Of a stretch of DNA of 14,680 bases, positions 1-7,587 are shown one piece after another. Numbering within the stretch: the stretch's first letter is position 1; each line of letters starts with the position of its first letter. Under the pieces are notes generated by a model. The model did no database searches. It was not told where the DNA came from and saw only the letters and a program-made list of their open reading frames with translations. The position numbers and the translations under genes were made by a program. Source of the DNA: Clostridia bacterium (GTDB taxonomy: Bacteria; Bacillota; Clostridia; Oscillospirales; Acutalibacteraceae); the NCBI GenBank assembly GCA_017519685.1, contig JAFWRV010000466.1:1-14680 (forward strand), read 5' to 3'.

Positions 1-64
1 ATTCGCTGAAGGCGTATTTCACGCCCGAAGGGCATTTCACAAATCCTGAAAGGATTTATTTCGT
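1..64. repeat. Ladder of three small GAA-loop hairpins
   Basis: Three perfect or near-perfect stems follow one another, each closed by a GAA loop on the plus strand (TTC on the minus strand): CGCT/GGCG at 4-14 (one G-T pair), GCCC/GGGC at 23-33 and AAATCCT/AGGATTT at 41-57. They are separated by almost identical spacers, TATTTCA at 15-21 and ATTTCAC at 34-40. The array lies directly beyond the terminator of the minus-strand tRNA-Ala, so it would be read only by run-through. No coding sequence is visible. It looks like an intergenic repeat family that may continue left of the window; its function is unknown. Confidence 0.6.
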
Positions 65-66
65 TG

Positions 67-98
67 AAAAAAGCCTCGTCCGAAGACGAGGCTTTTTT
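67..98 (-). terminator. Intrinsic terminator of tRNA-Ala (bidirectional)
   Basis: A perfect 8-bp stem GCCTCGTC (73-80) / GACGAGGC (85-92) has six A before it and six T after it, so it has a U-run on either strand. Read leftward from tRNA-Ala the loop is TTCG closed by C-G, a very stable tetraloop. It starts two bases past the tRNA CCA end. Confidence 0.9.
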
Positions 99-100
99 CA

Positions 101-176
101 TGGTGGACCTGAAGGGATTCGAACCCACGACCTCTCGGATGCGAACCGAACGCTCTCCCAACTGAGCTACAGGCCC
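101..176 (-). tRNA. tRNA-Ala(CGC)
   Basis: The minus strand folds into a full cloverleaf of 76 nt with an encoded CCA (101-103). The acceptor stem is GGGCCTG / CAGGTCC, and its third pair is G3-U70, the known identity element for alanyl-tRNA synthetase. The D arm is GCTC..GAGC, the anticodon stem TTCGG / CCGAG has loop TTCGCAT giving anticodon CGC, and the T arm contains GTTCGAATC. It reads the alanine codon GCG. It is a single gene with its own promoter and terminator. Confidence 0.97.
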
Positions 177-188
177 ATGAACAGCGAT

Positions 189-217
189 ATTATATATCAA
201 AATAACGCGGATGTCAA
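189..217 (-). promoter_or_regulatory. Consensus sigma-A promoter of tRNA-Ala
   Basis: On the minus strand, TTGACA (plus positions 212-217) is followed by a 17-bp spacer and TATAAT (189-194). Both hexamers match the consensus exactly. The start point would fall near position 182, a few bases before the mature tRNA 5' end, as expected for a strongly expressed stable RNA. Confidence 0.9.
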
Positions 218-304
218 TAAATATATTTTTTAATTTTTCATTTTTCGGTTTTTTTGTTTCGCCGAGTGTTTTCGATTTCGGGTTTATCCGCCCGCATTTT
301 AAGA

Positions 305-423
305 TTGTGTTAGAAATTCCCGATTGATATTATAATTCCGTTAAGATGAAAATTTATTAACGCCGATTAAAATCGGTTATTTTTCTCTGACGGAAACAAT
401 CATCCCGGATTTTCATATATAAT
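305..423 (+). promoter_or_regulatory. Possible promoter region for the 458 gene (weak)
   Basis: Two TATAAT hexamers lie upstream of the first plus-strand gene, at 331-336 and 418-423. Neither has a convincing -35 box at 16-18 bp; TTGTGT at 305-310 is 20 bp from the first. A short dyad, CCGAT/ATCGG, lies between them near 363-375. The AT-rich 181-457 gap otherwise shows only the tRNA-Ala promoter. Confidence 0.3.
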
Positions 424-457
424 CAAACGGTAAAAACTGAAGCCGGGAGGTATCTGC

Positions 458-1594
458 GTGTATTATCTGAATATGGTTTTCAATGTTATTGTTTCTGCGC
501 TGATTGTTATTCAGTCCGCTCTCGCTCTGCCGTTCAACACCCTGATTTTCTTTATTGACAATCAGGCGTCCGTTTTTGAAAGCGGAGACGATATGTACAC
601 GGTAATCTGGTCAACCACATTGCCGGGTACGGGTTATGTCACTTATAACTATGAAGGCACCGAATATACGGTAAAGGATGAAATCAACGGTGCAATCCGT
701 TCCGAAGACAGTATCCACAGCGTGCGTATTCCCAAGAAACATCTTGACGGTAACTCCTATACGTGCCACTCGCAGCATGTCGGCGCAAGACGCGCCTATG
801 TTGCCCTGAAGGGAAGAACCGTTTCGTCAGAACCCGTTCAATTCAAGGGATATTCGGGGCAGGAGGAGATACACGCGCTTTTCATTTCCGATATTCACGA
901 AAATCCGTCTTTGGCCGAAAAGGCAGTGAAGAATTTTGACACCGAGGCCGATCTGATTGTAATGAACGGCGACGCGGTCAGCTTTATGACCGACGCTTAC
1001 AAATTCAAGCAGGTCCTGTCACACGCCTACACTTTTTCAAAGGGAAGCATTCCGGTGTTATATACCAGGGGAAATCACGAGAACAGGGGAGAATACGGCT
1101 CCGATGCAATCGAGATATTCAAGACTTCCACAGGCGGAATGTATTATACCTGCAGTTACGGACCGGTACAGTTCCTGTGCCTGGATTCGGGTGAGGATAA
1201 ATCCGATGACGACTGGACTTACAGCGGACTCGTTGACTACACCTCATATATTGAGCGCGAAACCAAGTGGATGGAGTCGCTGACTCTTGATGAGAACGCG
1301 AGATACAGGATATGCATCGCTCACATTCCCCGACCCGACAACCGTTACGGCAATGACTGGACTCAGATACTCGCCGATCTCGGAATTGATATGTTTATCG
1401 GCGGACATAAGCACCGCATAAACTTTGAGTATAACAAAGAAAGCCCGTTTTATATGATGCTGGACGGCGGCAAAAACGGAGACGACCGTTACATCGCGAC
1501 AATGGTAAATATCAGAGAAAACGAAATCTATGTCGAGGCCTATGACAATGAGGGAACAATGCGCGGCGACCATACCTTTGCTTTTGACAGCTGA
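458..1594 (+). CDS. Exported or membrane-anchored metallophosphoesterase
   Basis: A 378-residue calcineurin-like phosphoesterase. All metal-binding motifs of the superfamily are present in order: D145-x-H147 (SDIH), GD at 171-172, GNHE at 205-208, H289 (AHIP) and GGHKH at 315-319. The N-terminus (about residues 7-33) is a long hydrophobic stretch that is either a signal peptide or an anchor. About 35-130 looks like a beta-rich domain of the kind found before the catalytic domain in purple-acid-phosphatase-like enzymes. It probably hydrolyses phosphomonoesters or diesters outside the membrane; the substrate cannot be told. The GTG start at 458 is chosen because GGGAGG (445-450) sits seven bases before it, whereas the in-frame ATG at 473 is too far. 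No terminator follows, but the next gene has its own likely promoter. Confidence 0.88.
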   Translation: MYYLNMVFNVIVSALIVIQSALALPFNTLIFFIDNQASVFESGDDMYTVIWSTTLPGTGYVTYNYEGTEYTVKDEINGAIRSEDSIHSVRIPKKHLDGNSYTCHSQHVGARRAYVALKGRTVSSEPVQFKGYSGQEEIHALFISDIHENPSLAEKAVKNFDTEADLIVMNGDAVSFMTDAYKFKQVLSHAYTFSKGSIPVLYTRGNHENRGEYGSDAIEIFKTSTGGMYYTCSYGPVQFLCLDSGEDKSDDDWTYSGLVDYTSYIERETKWMESLTLDENARYRICIAHIPRPDNRYGNDWTQILADLGIDMFIGGHKHRINFEYNKESPFYMMLDGGKNGDDRYIATMVNIRENEIYVEAYDNEGTMRGDHTFAFDS

Positions 1595-1629
1595 TTATTA
1601 AATAATGTTTCCGTTTCCGTAATCCGGTA

Positions 1630-1658
1630 TTGCCGCGGCCCGGACAATATGCTATATT
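1630..1658 (+). promoter_or_regulatory. Probable promoter of the aldo/keto reductase gene
   Basis: TTGCCG (1630-1635), a 17-bp spacer and TATATT (1653-1658) match the sigma-A consensus in 4/6 and 5/6 positions. The start would lie about 25 bases before the ribosome binding site. Confidence 0.45.
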
Positions 1659-1692
1659 ATGGTATGAACAGTAACCTTACGGGAGGAATAAT

Positions 1693-2781
1693 ATGCTTGA
1701 CGGAGCGCTTAAAAATTTCGGATTCGGCTGTATGCGTCTGAAACTGCTCGATAACGGGGAGGTTGACCTTGATAATTTCCGTGAAATGGTTGACCTGTTT
1801 ATGGAAAACGGCTTCAATTATTTTGACACGGCTCACGGCTATATCAATCATAAGAGCGAGACCGCAATAAGGGAGTGCCTTGTAAAAAGGTATCCGCGTG
1901 AAAGTTTCATTCTGACCGACAAGCTTTCCGACGGCTTTTTCAAGACCGAGGAGGAAATACTGCCTCTGTTTGAAAGCCAGCTTGCCGCCTGCGGCGTGGA
2001 TTATTTTGATTATTATCTTATGCACGCCCATAACGCGGAGCTTTTTGAAAAATACAACCGCCTTCACGCCTATGAAATCGTATCTGACCTGATAAAGCAG
2101 GGCAGGGTGAAGCATCTCGGAATATCGTTTCACGACAAGGCGGATGTCCTTGATATGATTCTGACCGGGCGCCCCGAAATCGAGGTTGTTCAGCTCCAGT
2201 TCAATTATCTTGATTATGAGGATGACAATGTCCAGGCGAAAAAATGCTATGATGTCTGCGTAAAGCACGGAAAAGACGTTATAGTTATGGAGCCGGTCAG
2301 GGGCGGCAGACTTGCTAATCTTCCTCTCGCGGCGCAAAGGATATATGATGAATTTGATTCCGGTTACGCGGAATTCGCGATACGCTGGGCGGCGGGATTT
2401 GACAATGTCAGAATGGTCCTTTCCGGTATGAACGATACGGCGCAGATGCGTGAAAATATCGGTTATATGAAGGATTTCAGACCGCTTGACGATAAGGAAC
2501 TCGCCGCGGTGGAGAAGGTTTGCTCCATACTTAAAAATCAGAATATCATTCCCTGCACCGCTTGCGGCTACTGCGTTGACGGATGCCCTGCCGATATAAA
2601 AATACCGCGAATCTTTGAACTGCTTAACAGCAGACAGCTTGACAGCGGGTTTGATTTTGACGCGGCATACAGCGCTTTGACCGAAGATTCGGGTGAAGCC
2701 GCGGACTGTATAAAATGCTGTCAGTGCGAGCATATCTGCCCGCAGAAGCTGAAAATCACGGAATTGCTCGAAACGGTGTGA
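1693..2781 (+). CDS. Aldo/keto reductase fused to a two-cluster ferredoxin domain
   Basis: A 362-residue protein. Residues about 1-275 form an aldo/keto reductase barrel with the catalytic tetrad visible: D45 and Y50 (FDTAHGY), K77 (LTDKL) and H111 (LMHAHN). The C-terminus carries two CxxCxxCxxxCP motifs, C288/C291/C294/C298 and C339/C342/C345/C349, each expected to bind a 4Fe-4S cluster. This fusion is common in anaerobic Clostridia, where it is usually annotated as a putative oxidoreductase. The clusters suggest electrons are passed to or from a ferredoxin-like partner rather than taken only from NADPH. The substrate is unknown. The start is set by GGGAGG at 1681-1686, six bases before ATG. 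A strong terminator follows at 2835-2873. Confidence 0.9.
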   Translation: MLDGALKNFGFGCMRLKLLDNGEVDLDNFREMVDLFMENGFNYFDTAHGYINHKSETAIRECLVKRYPRESFILTDKLSDGFFKTEEEILPLFESQLAACGVDYFDYYLMHAHNAELFEKYNRLHAYEIVSDLIKQGRVKHLGISFHDKADVLDMILTGRPEIEVVQLQFNYLDYEDDNVQAKKCYDVCVKHGKDVIVMEPVRGGRLANLPLAAQRIYDEFDSGYAEFAIRWAAGFDNVRMVLSGMNDTAQMRENIGYMKDFRPLDDKELAAVEKVCSILKNQNIIPCTACGYCVDGCPADIKIPRIFELLNSRQLDSGFDFDAAYSALTEDSGEAADCIKCCQCEHICPQKLKITELLETV

Positions 2782-2834
2782 TTATTTAAACACCCCTAAT
2801 CCGGGCAGTAACACGGAACTTTGATACGAAAGAA

Positions 2835-2873
2835 ATGAGCATATACGGAAAATCCCGTATGCGCTCATTTTTT
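2835..2873 (+). terminator. Intrinsic terminator after the aldo/keto reductase gene
   Basis: A 14-bp stem, 2835-2848 with 2855-2868, has one mismatch and one G-T pair. It begins ATGAGC, ends GCTCAT, and is followed by TTTTTTG and more T. It separates the reductase from the rhamnosidase unit. Confidence 0.85.
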
Positions 2874-2914
2874 GTTTTTGTTCTACGTACATTCGAAAAA
2901 ATTTTGTAATAATA

Positions 2915-2943
2915 TTGACCTTTTTATTATATTATCATAAAAT
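2915..2943 (+). promoter_or_regulatory. Promoter of the rhamnoside unit
   Basis: TTGACC (2915-2920), a 17-bp spacer and TAAAAT (2938-2943) each match the sigma-A consensus in 5/6 positions, within very AT-rich DNA. It lies 58 bases before the rhamnosidase start. No regulator gene is adjacent. Confidence 0.7.
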
Positions 2944-3000
2944 TTAAACAGTAATATTATTATCACCCGACAAGTCTATACCGGAAGGTGCGCAACGGCG

Positions 3001-5229
3001 ATGAAAGAATTAAACGCGAAATGGATAACAAGCGGCAAAAGAAATGACAGGCGAAACTCATTGCCCGCCGAGTTGTTTAAAAAGATTATCAAAGTGAATA
3101 AAAAAACGGTCAGGGCCGAAATCAGGGTATCGGCTCTGGGTATATACGAGCTGAATGTCAACGGCAGAAAGGTCGGCGACGCCTATTTTACGCCGGGATA
3201 TACCTGCTATGAAAAATATATTCAGTATCAGACCTATGATGTAACGGAATACTTTGCCGAGGGCGAAAACACCGTTGAAATAATCGCTGCAAACGGCTGG
3301 TATCTCGGAACTGTCACAATTAAAAACAACCGACATTCAAACCGCCGAGCTGTTATAGCCGAAATAAAGGCAGAGTATGATGACGGCAGCGAGGAGATTA
3401 TCGGCACGGATGAAAGCTGGCTTGTAAGTCACGACACGCCCGTAAGATTTGCCGATTTTTATAACGGCGAAACGATAGATTTAAATTATGAAGAGGAAAA
3501 GCGCGGATATAAAAACGCTCTTATTTATAACGGCAGAGTTCCGGAGCTTAAAGCTCACAAAGGCACTTTTGTCAAAGAAGACAGCCGTCTGAGCGCCGAA
3601 AAAATCAGCGATAATATTTATGATTTCGGGCAGAATCACGCAGGTGTTATAAACCTTACCGTCAGAGCGGAAAAAGGCACCGTCATAACTGTCCGTCACG
3701 CGGAAATCCTTGACTCCGAAGGAGGGCTTTTCACAAAAAATCTGCGCAGCGCGAAGGCAACTCTGACCCTGATATGCGGCAGAGACGGAGTAAACGAATT
3801 CACGCCGAGATTTACTTATATGGGATTCAGGTATGCCGGGATAACATCCGACAGGCCTGTTGAAATACTCAGACTCGAAAGCGTCGTGCTGACCTCTTAT
3901 GCCGAGCCGCTCGGAGAGTTTCTGTGCTCCGATGAGAAACTCAACAGACTTCAGCAAAACATCATCTGGGGTCAGAAATCAAACTTTATCGAAATACCGA
4001 CCGATTGTCCGCAGCGCGATGAAAGACTCGGGTGGACAGGCGATATAGCGGTTTTCGCGCAGACCGCCGCTTTTAACAGAAACATCAGCCGCTTTATGGA
4101 TAAATGGCTTTGTGATTTAAGTCTTTATCAGAGAAAAAACGGCAGTATGCCGATTACGGTTCCCGACAGCAAATCCTATCAGCGCTTTCTTCCCAATATC
4201 CCCATTGCGCTCTGGGGCGATTCGGCAACCATGGTGCCGTGGGCGGTTTACCGCGCCTACGGCGACAGGGAGGTGCTCTCAAGGCAATATGAGAGTATGA
4301 AAAAATATACTCTGTCCGAAATGCGCGCGGCAAAACGGTTCAGCACGGGTAAGAAGAAATATATCTGGAATTTCAATCTCTTTCAGTTCGGCGACTGGTG
4401 CGCACCCGGTGAAAGCGTTTTTCAATGGGAACGGAAGGGCAGGTATCTCGCAACCGCGTTTTTCGCAAACAGCGTTGATATAATGCGTAAAACCGCAAAA
4501 ATACTCGGCAAAGATGAGGATGAAAAATATTTTTCCTGCCTGCTTGATAAAATCAGAAACGCCTTTGACTCCCTCTGCATAAAGCCCGACGGAAAACTCA
4601 ACGGGCATTTTCAGAGCAATTATGTCTGCGCTCTTTATTTCGGTCTGGTACCGGAAGACAAAAAAAGCGCCGTCGCGAAACAGCTTGCAACTCTTGTGCG
4701 TGAAAACGGTTACAGGATAGCGACCGGTTTTATGGGCACGCCGTATATTCTTTTTGCCCTTGCCGATAACGGCTATATTGATGACGCGTATAAGCTTCTG
4801 CTCAATGAGAAATGCCCAGGCTGGCTTTACTGCATCAACGCGGGCGCGACCACGATGTGGGAGCGCTGGGACGCTCTTGCGGCTGACGGCAGTATCAAAG
4901 CGGATACAATTCCCAATATGATATCGTTCAATCACTACGCCTACGGAGCCGTCGGAGATTTTCTCTACCGCCGCACGCTCGGCCTGGAGCCCGTAACGGC
5001 GGGTTACGGCGAGTTTTCCGTCAGACCCGTTCCGGGAAGTTTAAGCTATGCCAAAGGCAGCCTGATAACCGCTTACGGTAAAATTGAAATTGACTGGAAA
5101 AAAGAAAACGGCGCGTTTTCCCTTGATGTCAGTGTTCCCGAAAAGACACGATGCAATGTTATTCTGCCGAACGGCGAGGAGCACCTCGCTGAAAGCGGAA
5201 AGCATCATTTTGAAATCGGCGGTGTCTGA
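3001..5229 (+). CDS. Alpha-L-rhamnosidase, GH78, cytoplasmic
   Basis: A 742-residue GH78 enzyme that releases terminal alpha-L-rhamnose from plant glycosides or pectin fragments. In order: an N-terminal rhamnosidase beta domain (about 30-160), a concanavalin-like domain (about 195-300), the six-hairpin catalytic barrel (about 305-655) and a C-terminal beta-sandwich. The family hallmark block TDCPQRDERLGWTGD occupies 334-348; E341 is the expected general acid and D348 a substrate-binding residue. E621 in TTMWERWD fits the general base, and FGDW is at 463-466. There is no signal peptide, so it acts in the cytoplasm on imported oligosaccharides. At 742 residues it is short for the family, which often has extra N-terminal domains. 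GGAAGGTG at 2983-2990 precedes the ATG by ten bases. The transporter gene follows 62 bases downstream and is probably co-transcribed. Confidence 0.93.
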   Translation: MKELNAKWITSGKRNDRRNSLPAELFKKIIKVNKKTVRAEIRVSALGIYELNVNGRKVGDAYFTPGYTCYEKYIQYQTYDVTEYFAEGENTVEIIAANGWYLGTVTIKNNRHSNRRAVIAEIKAEYDDGSEEIIGTDESWLVSHDTPVRFADFYNGETIDLNYEEEKRGYKNALIYNGRVPELKAHKGTFVKEDSRLSAEKISDNIYDFGQNHAGVINLTVRAEKGTVITVRHAEILDSEGGLFTKNLRSAKATLTLICGRDGVNEFTPRFTYMGFRYAGITSDRPVEILRLESVVLTSYAEPLGEFLCSDEKLNRLQQNIIWGQKSNFIEIPTDCPQRDERLGWTGDIAVFAQTAAFNRNISRFMDKWLCDLSLYQRKNGSMPITVPDSKSYQRFLPNIPIALWGDSATMVPWAVYRAYGDREVLSRQYESMKKYTLSEMRAAKRFSTGKKKYIWNFNLFQFGDWCAPGESVFQWERKGRYLATAFFANSVDIMRKTAKILGKDEDEKYFSCLLDKIRNAFDSLCIKPDGKLNGHFQSNYVCALYFGLVPEDKKSAVAKQLATLVRENGYRIATGFMGTPYILFALADNGYIDDAYKLLLNEKCPGWLYCINAGATTMWERWDALAADGSIKADTIPNMISFNHYAYGAVGDFLYRRTLGLEPVTAGYGEFSVRPVPGSLSYAKGSLITAYGKIEIDWKKENGAFSLDVSVPEKTRCNVILPNGEEHLAESGKHHFEIGGV

Positions 5230-5291
5230 TTTATGATTTCCCGGTATTGCCGGAGAGCCCGATTAAACTACTGAATAACCGGAGGAAACAA

Positions 5292-6059
5292 ATGGAAAAT
5301 AAAAAACTGCCTCTGAGTGAGAAAATAAGCTACGCTTTTGCCAATATAGGCAATATTCCGATTATGACCCTGGTAAGCTCATTCCTGTCGATTTTCTATG
5401 TCACAGTTCTCGGTATGGATGAATTCAAGGTGGGAACAATGTTCCTTCTCGCCAGAATATTTGACGGAGTGAACGACCCATTTATCGGTTATCTCATAGA
5501 CCGCAGACCCAACACCGCATTCGGCAAATTCAGAAGAATACTTATTACCGGAACCGTTATCTGCGCGCTGAACTATGTTCTTTTGTGGTTCGGGCCGGCT
5601 TATGTTTCCGGAAGCTTAAGTCTGACAATCGCGTATATATCATATTTTCTTCTCGGCGTTACCTTCCCCGTGATGGATATTTCTCTCAACAGTATGCTGC
5701 CCGTTATGACGGATGACCTTAAAGAGAGAAACGTTCTTAGCAGTATCAAAAGCATCGGTTACGGCCTCGGCGGCGGCATTTGCGGAATACTTGCCCCGGT
5801 GTTTATTTCGGCTATGAATTCCACAAAGGAAGCGTATCTCACGGTTATAGGCGGATTTATCATTCTTGTTCTCGCCGCCTCAATCGGCGGAACTCTGGGA
5901 ATGAGGGAGAATGTGCGCTTTGATGATTCAAAGCATTATAAAATCGGGGATATCGTCAAAATCGTAACGGTCAGACCCGTTTTTGTAACCTTTATCGCTT
6001 CTCTGTTATATAACTCGGGATTCAACTTCACCTCAACCGCAAACTCATATTTCGCTTAG
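5292..6059 (+). CDS. N-terminal half of the GPH symporter as translated
   Basis: This is the 255-residue product made if the TAG is obeyed. It holds about seven membrane segments and the conserved D-x-x-x-D-P-x-x-G motif, but lacks the second half of the MFS fold. It is unlikely to transport alone. Confidence 0.6.
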   Translation: MENKKLPLSEKISYAFANIGNIPIMTLVSSFLSIFYVTVLGMDEFKVGTMFLLARIFDGVNDPFIGYLIDRRPNTAFGKFRRILITGTVICALNYVLLWFGPAYVSGSLSLTIAYISYFLLGVTFPVMDISLNSMLPVMTDDLKERNVLSSIKSIGYGLGGGICGILAPVFISAMNSTKEAYLTVIGGFIILVLAASIGGTLGMRENVRFDDSKHYKIGDIVKIVTVRPVFVTFIASLLYNSGFNFTSTANSYFA

Positions 6060-6083
6060 TACGTTCTGGGCGATGTGGGGCTT

Positions 6084-6650
6084 ATGACGATGATGACGAT
6101 TTTCAACGGCGTCGGTTCGGTACCCGCCATACTTGTCGCTCCGAAACTCGCAGACAAATACGGCAAAAAGAAGGTTTACGGATTAGGTATGATTCTTGCC
6201 GGAGTGGGCTTTCTCATAAGATCTTTTTATGTCAGCGCCTCGGCTCCCGGATTTGTTATGACTTATATTTCCTGCGTGGTGTCGGGCTTCGGCAGTTCAA
6301 TCGCGATGATTCTCAATTACGGCATACAGGCGGACAATATCGATTATGTTGAATATGCGCTTGACAAGCGCTCCGAGGGCGCCGTTTCGGCTCTGAGTTC
6401 AATGATAACCAAAATAGGAATGGGAATCGGCGGAGCAATTCCTATGTATGTTCTCGGAGCGACAAAGCTTGCCGACGGCTCATACAGCACCGCGGGACTT
6501 GCGCTTTCCGACGCTGTTCTGCCCTGCGTTTTCTGCGTAATCGCCGGTTTGTTTTTCATTTTCGGTTATCCGATTACAGCCGAAAAACTCGAAGCCATGC
6601 ACGAAACCCTTGTTGCAGGGAGAAAAAACGCGTCGGCGGCCGAAGAGTAA
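6084..6650 (+). CDS. C-terminal half of the GPH symporter, if translation restarts
   Basis: It has the same frame as the upstream half. ATG at 6084 is preceded by GTGGGG (6075-6080), a weak ribosome binding site lying very close, so reinitiation after the TAG is conceivable but unproven. GTG 6075 is the alternative start. The product has about five membrane segments and the conserved ADNIDYVEY and KRSEGA motifs. It ends in TAA. Confidence 0.45.
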   Translation: MTMMTIFNGVGSVPAILVAPKLADKYGKKKVYGLGMILAGVGFLIRSFYVSASAPGFVMTYISCVVSGFGSSIAMILNYGIQADNIDYVEYALDKRSEGAVSALSSMITKIGMGIGGAIPMYVLGATKLADGSYSTAGLALSDAVLPCVFCVIAGLFFIFGYPITAEKLEAMHETLVAGRKNASAAEE

Positions 6651-6695
6651 TTTATCGGCGGATATACACAGAACGATTATTTGCATAACATAATA

Positions 6696-6731
6696 AAGCC
6701 GTCCCTGCCGATTGTTTCACAGGGGCGGCTT
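6696..6731. terminator. Terminator between the symporter and luxS
   Basis: A 12-bp stem AAGCCGTCCCTG (6696-6707) / CAGGGGCGGCTT (6720-6731) has one G-T pair and a 12-nt loop. On the minus strand it is followed by TTATTATG, so it best serves luxS, which ends 44 bases upstream. On the plus strand it has no U-run but may still help end the symporter transcript. Confidence 0.65.
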
Positions 6732-6775
6732 CGGTATAATATTTATCGAAATTATTCTTTTTTCACGAAGGTCTG

Positions 6776-7300
6776 TTATGAATCGTAGAAATGCTGTCCG
6801 TCATCCGTCACAAGACGTTCGGTTCCGGGATATTCAAATATATCTCCGTTACCGGCGTTTGCTTCAAGATAATCCGCAAACTCTCTTGCGTACCATTTCG
6901 CCATTTCAAGATTATGCATAAGATAATTTCCGCAGTTTACCGGAGCGGCGCCGGGTACCTCCTGCACATTTTCCACGTGTTTGAAGGCGTTCAGCATCAG
7001 CCCGTAAATCTCCTGCGGAGCGCGGCTGCCTTTGAGTATCAGATAAAATCCCGTAAGGCATCCCATAGGTCCCCAGTAAATAACCTCATCTTTCCAATCA
7101 GGGTCATTGCGGAGAAATGTCGCGATAATATGCTCAAGCGAATGCATTGCCGCAACGTCAACGGCAGGCTCTTTGTTTGGCCTTTTGAGTCTTATGTCGT
7201 AGGTTGTAACCTGATAATCGCCGAGATAATCAACCCTGCTGGTGAAAATGCCGGGTATAATCCGTGTGTGATCTACCGAAAAACTGTTTATTAATTCCAT
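6776..7300 (-). CDS. luxS: S-ribosylhomocysteine lyase
   Basis: A 174-residue LuxS of typical size. It splits S-ribosylhomocysteine into homocysteine and DPD, the precursor of autoinducer-2, in the activated methyl cycle in the cytoplasm. The metal-binding HSLEH motif is at 53-57 (H53, H57), with C123 in VNCGNY as the third ligand. The catalytic cysteine is C81 in GPMGCLTGF. The start is supported by AAGGAG (7309-7314) eight bases before the ATG. No pfs or other methyl-cycle gene is adjacent. It lies 35 bases after a hydrolase remnant and may share the promoter at 7642-7650. Confidence 0.97.
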   Translation of the reverse strand: MELINSFSVDHTRIIPGIFTSRVDYLGDYQVTTYDIRLKRPNKEPAVDVAAMHSLEHIIATFLRNDPDWKDEVIYWGPMGCLTGFYLILKGSRAPQEIYGLMLNAFKHVENVQEVPGAAPVNCGNYLMHNLEMAKWYAREFADYLEANAGNGDIFEYPGTERLVTDDGQHFYDS

Positions 7301-7335
7301 TTGCGTTTCTCCTTTGTTTATATTAATAATCCAAT

Positions 7336-7548
7336 TTATTTTTTGAATGTGATATAAAGCATTGAACCGCTTTCGATTTTATCGGGAAGCACGGTTTCAA
7401 TCCATTCGCATTTTTCATTAACCGTCATGACTTTATCAACGGTATATTCTCCTGTATCGAGCTTAAGTTTTCTGTCACTGTTTTCCGAAATGTTGGAGAT
7501 AAGTAGCGCTGCGCTGCCGTCATCGCCTTTCGCCGCAACAGCGTACAT
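7336..7548 (-). pseudogene. Truncated C-terminal remnant of a glycoside hydrolase (probable)
   Basis: A 70-codon open frame starts at an ATG with only a weak ribosome site (GGTG) and has a stop in frame three codons before it. The sequence YAVAAKGDDGSAALLISN, followed by a strand-rich stretch ending MLYITFKK, resembles the C-terminal beta-sandwich of clan GH-A enzymes such as GH39- or GH51-like hydrolases. That assignment is from memory of the family pattern. There is no catalytic domain, so this is most likely the tail left by a deletion, or a fragment joined to the luxS promoter region. A genuine small protein cannot be excluded. Confidence 0.45.
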
Positions 7549-7587
7549 ATCTTTTCACCATATAACTGCCTACGTATTAAGAAATCA

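Larger units (their letters stand above)
5292..6650 (+). pseudogene. GPH-family sugar:cation symporter interrupted by an in-frame TAG
   Basis: Reading through one stop gives a 452-codon protein of normal length for the glycoside-pentoside-hexuronide (MFS_2) family, with about 12 membrane segments. Family signatures lie on both sides of the stop: FDGVNDPFIGYLIDRR (about residues 56-71) and, near the end, ADNIDYVEYALDKRSEGA. The break is codon 256, TAG at 6057-6059, just after segment 7 and before YVLGD. The frame does not change, so this is a point nonsense change (CAG or AAG to TAG is the simplest), a sequencing error, or read-through. The start is ATG 5292, set by GGAGG at 5281-5285. Its position after the rhamnosidase suggests import of rhamnosides or similar sugars. 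It has probably lost function, unless the amber codon is read or two half-proteins assemble. Confidence 0.8.

Noticed and set aside
1..64. A possible CRISPR array.
   Set aside because: The units are short hairpins of differing stem sequence with 7-base spacers; there are no 23-37 bp identical repeats with unique spacers and no cas genes.
1657..2733. A long (358-codon) open frame antisense to the aldo/keto reductase gene.
   Set aside because: The plus-strand frame encodes a complete enzyme with its catalytic tetrad and eight cluster cysteines. The antisense frame shows no motif and has no good ribosome site; it is a codon-bias shadow.
5292..6650. Reassignment of TAG to an amino acid in this organism.
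   Set aside because: All other genes are complete with only TAA or TGA stops and no internal TAG, which would be unlikely under full reassignment. The tRNA-Gln seen has anticodon CTG, not CTA.
6791..7294. A plus-strand open frame across luxS.
   Set aside because: The minus strand encodes a complete LuxS with all metal and catalytic residues; the opposite frame is a shadow.
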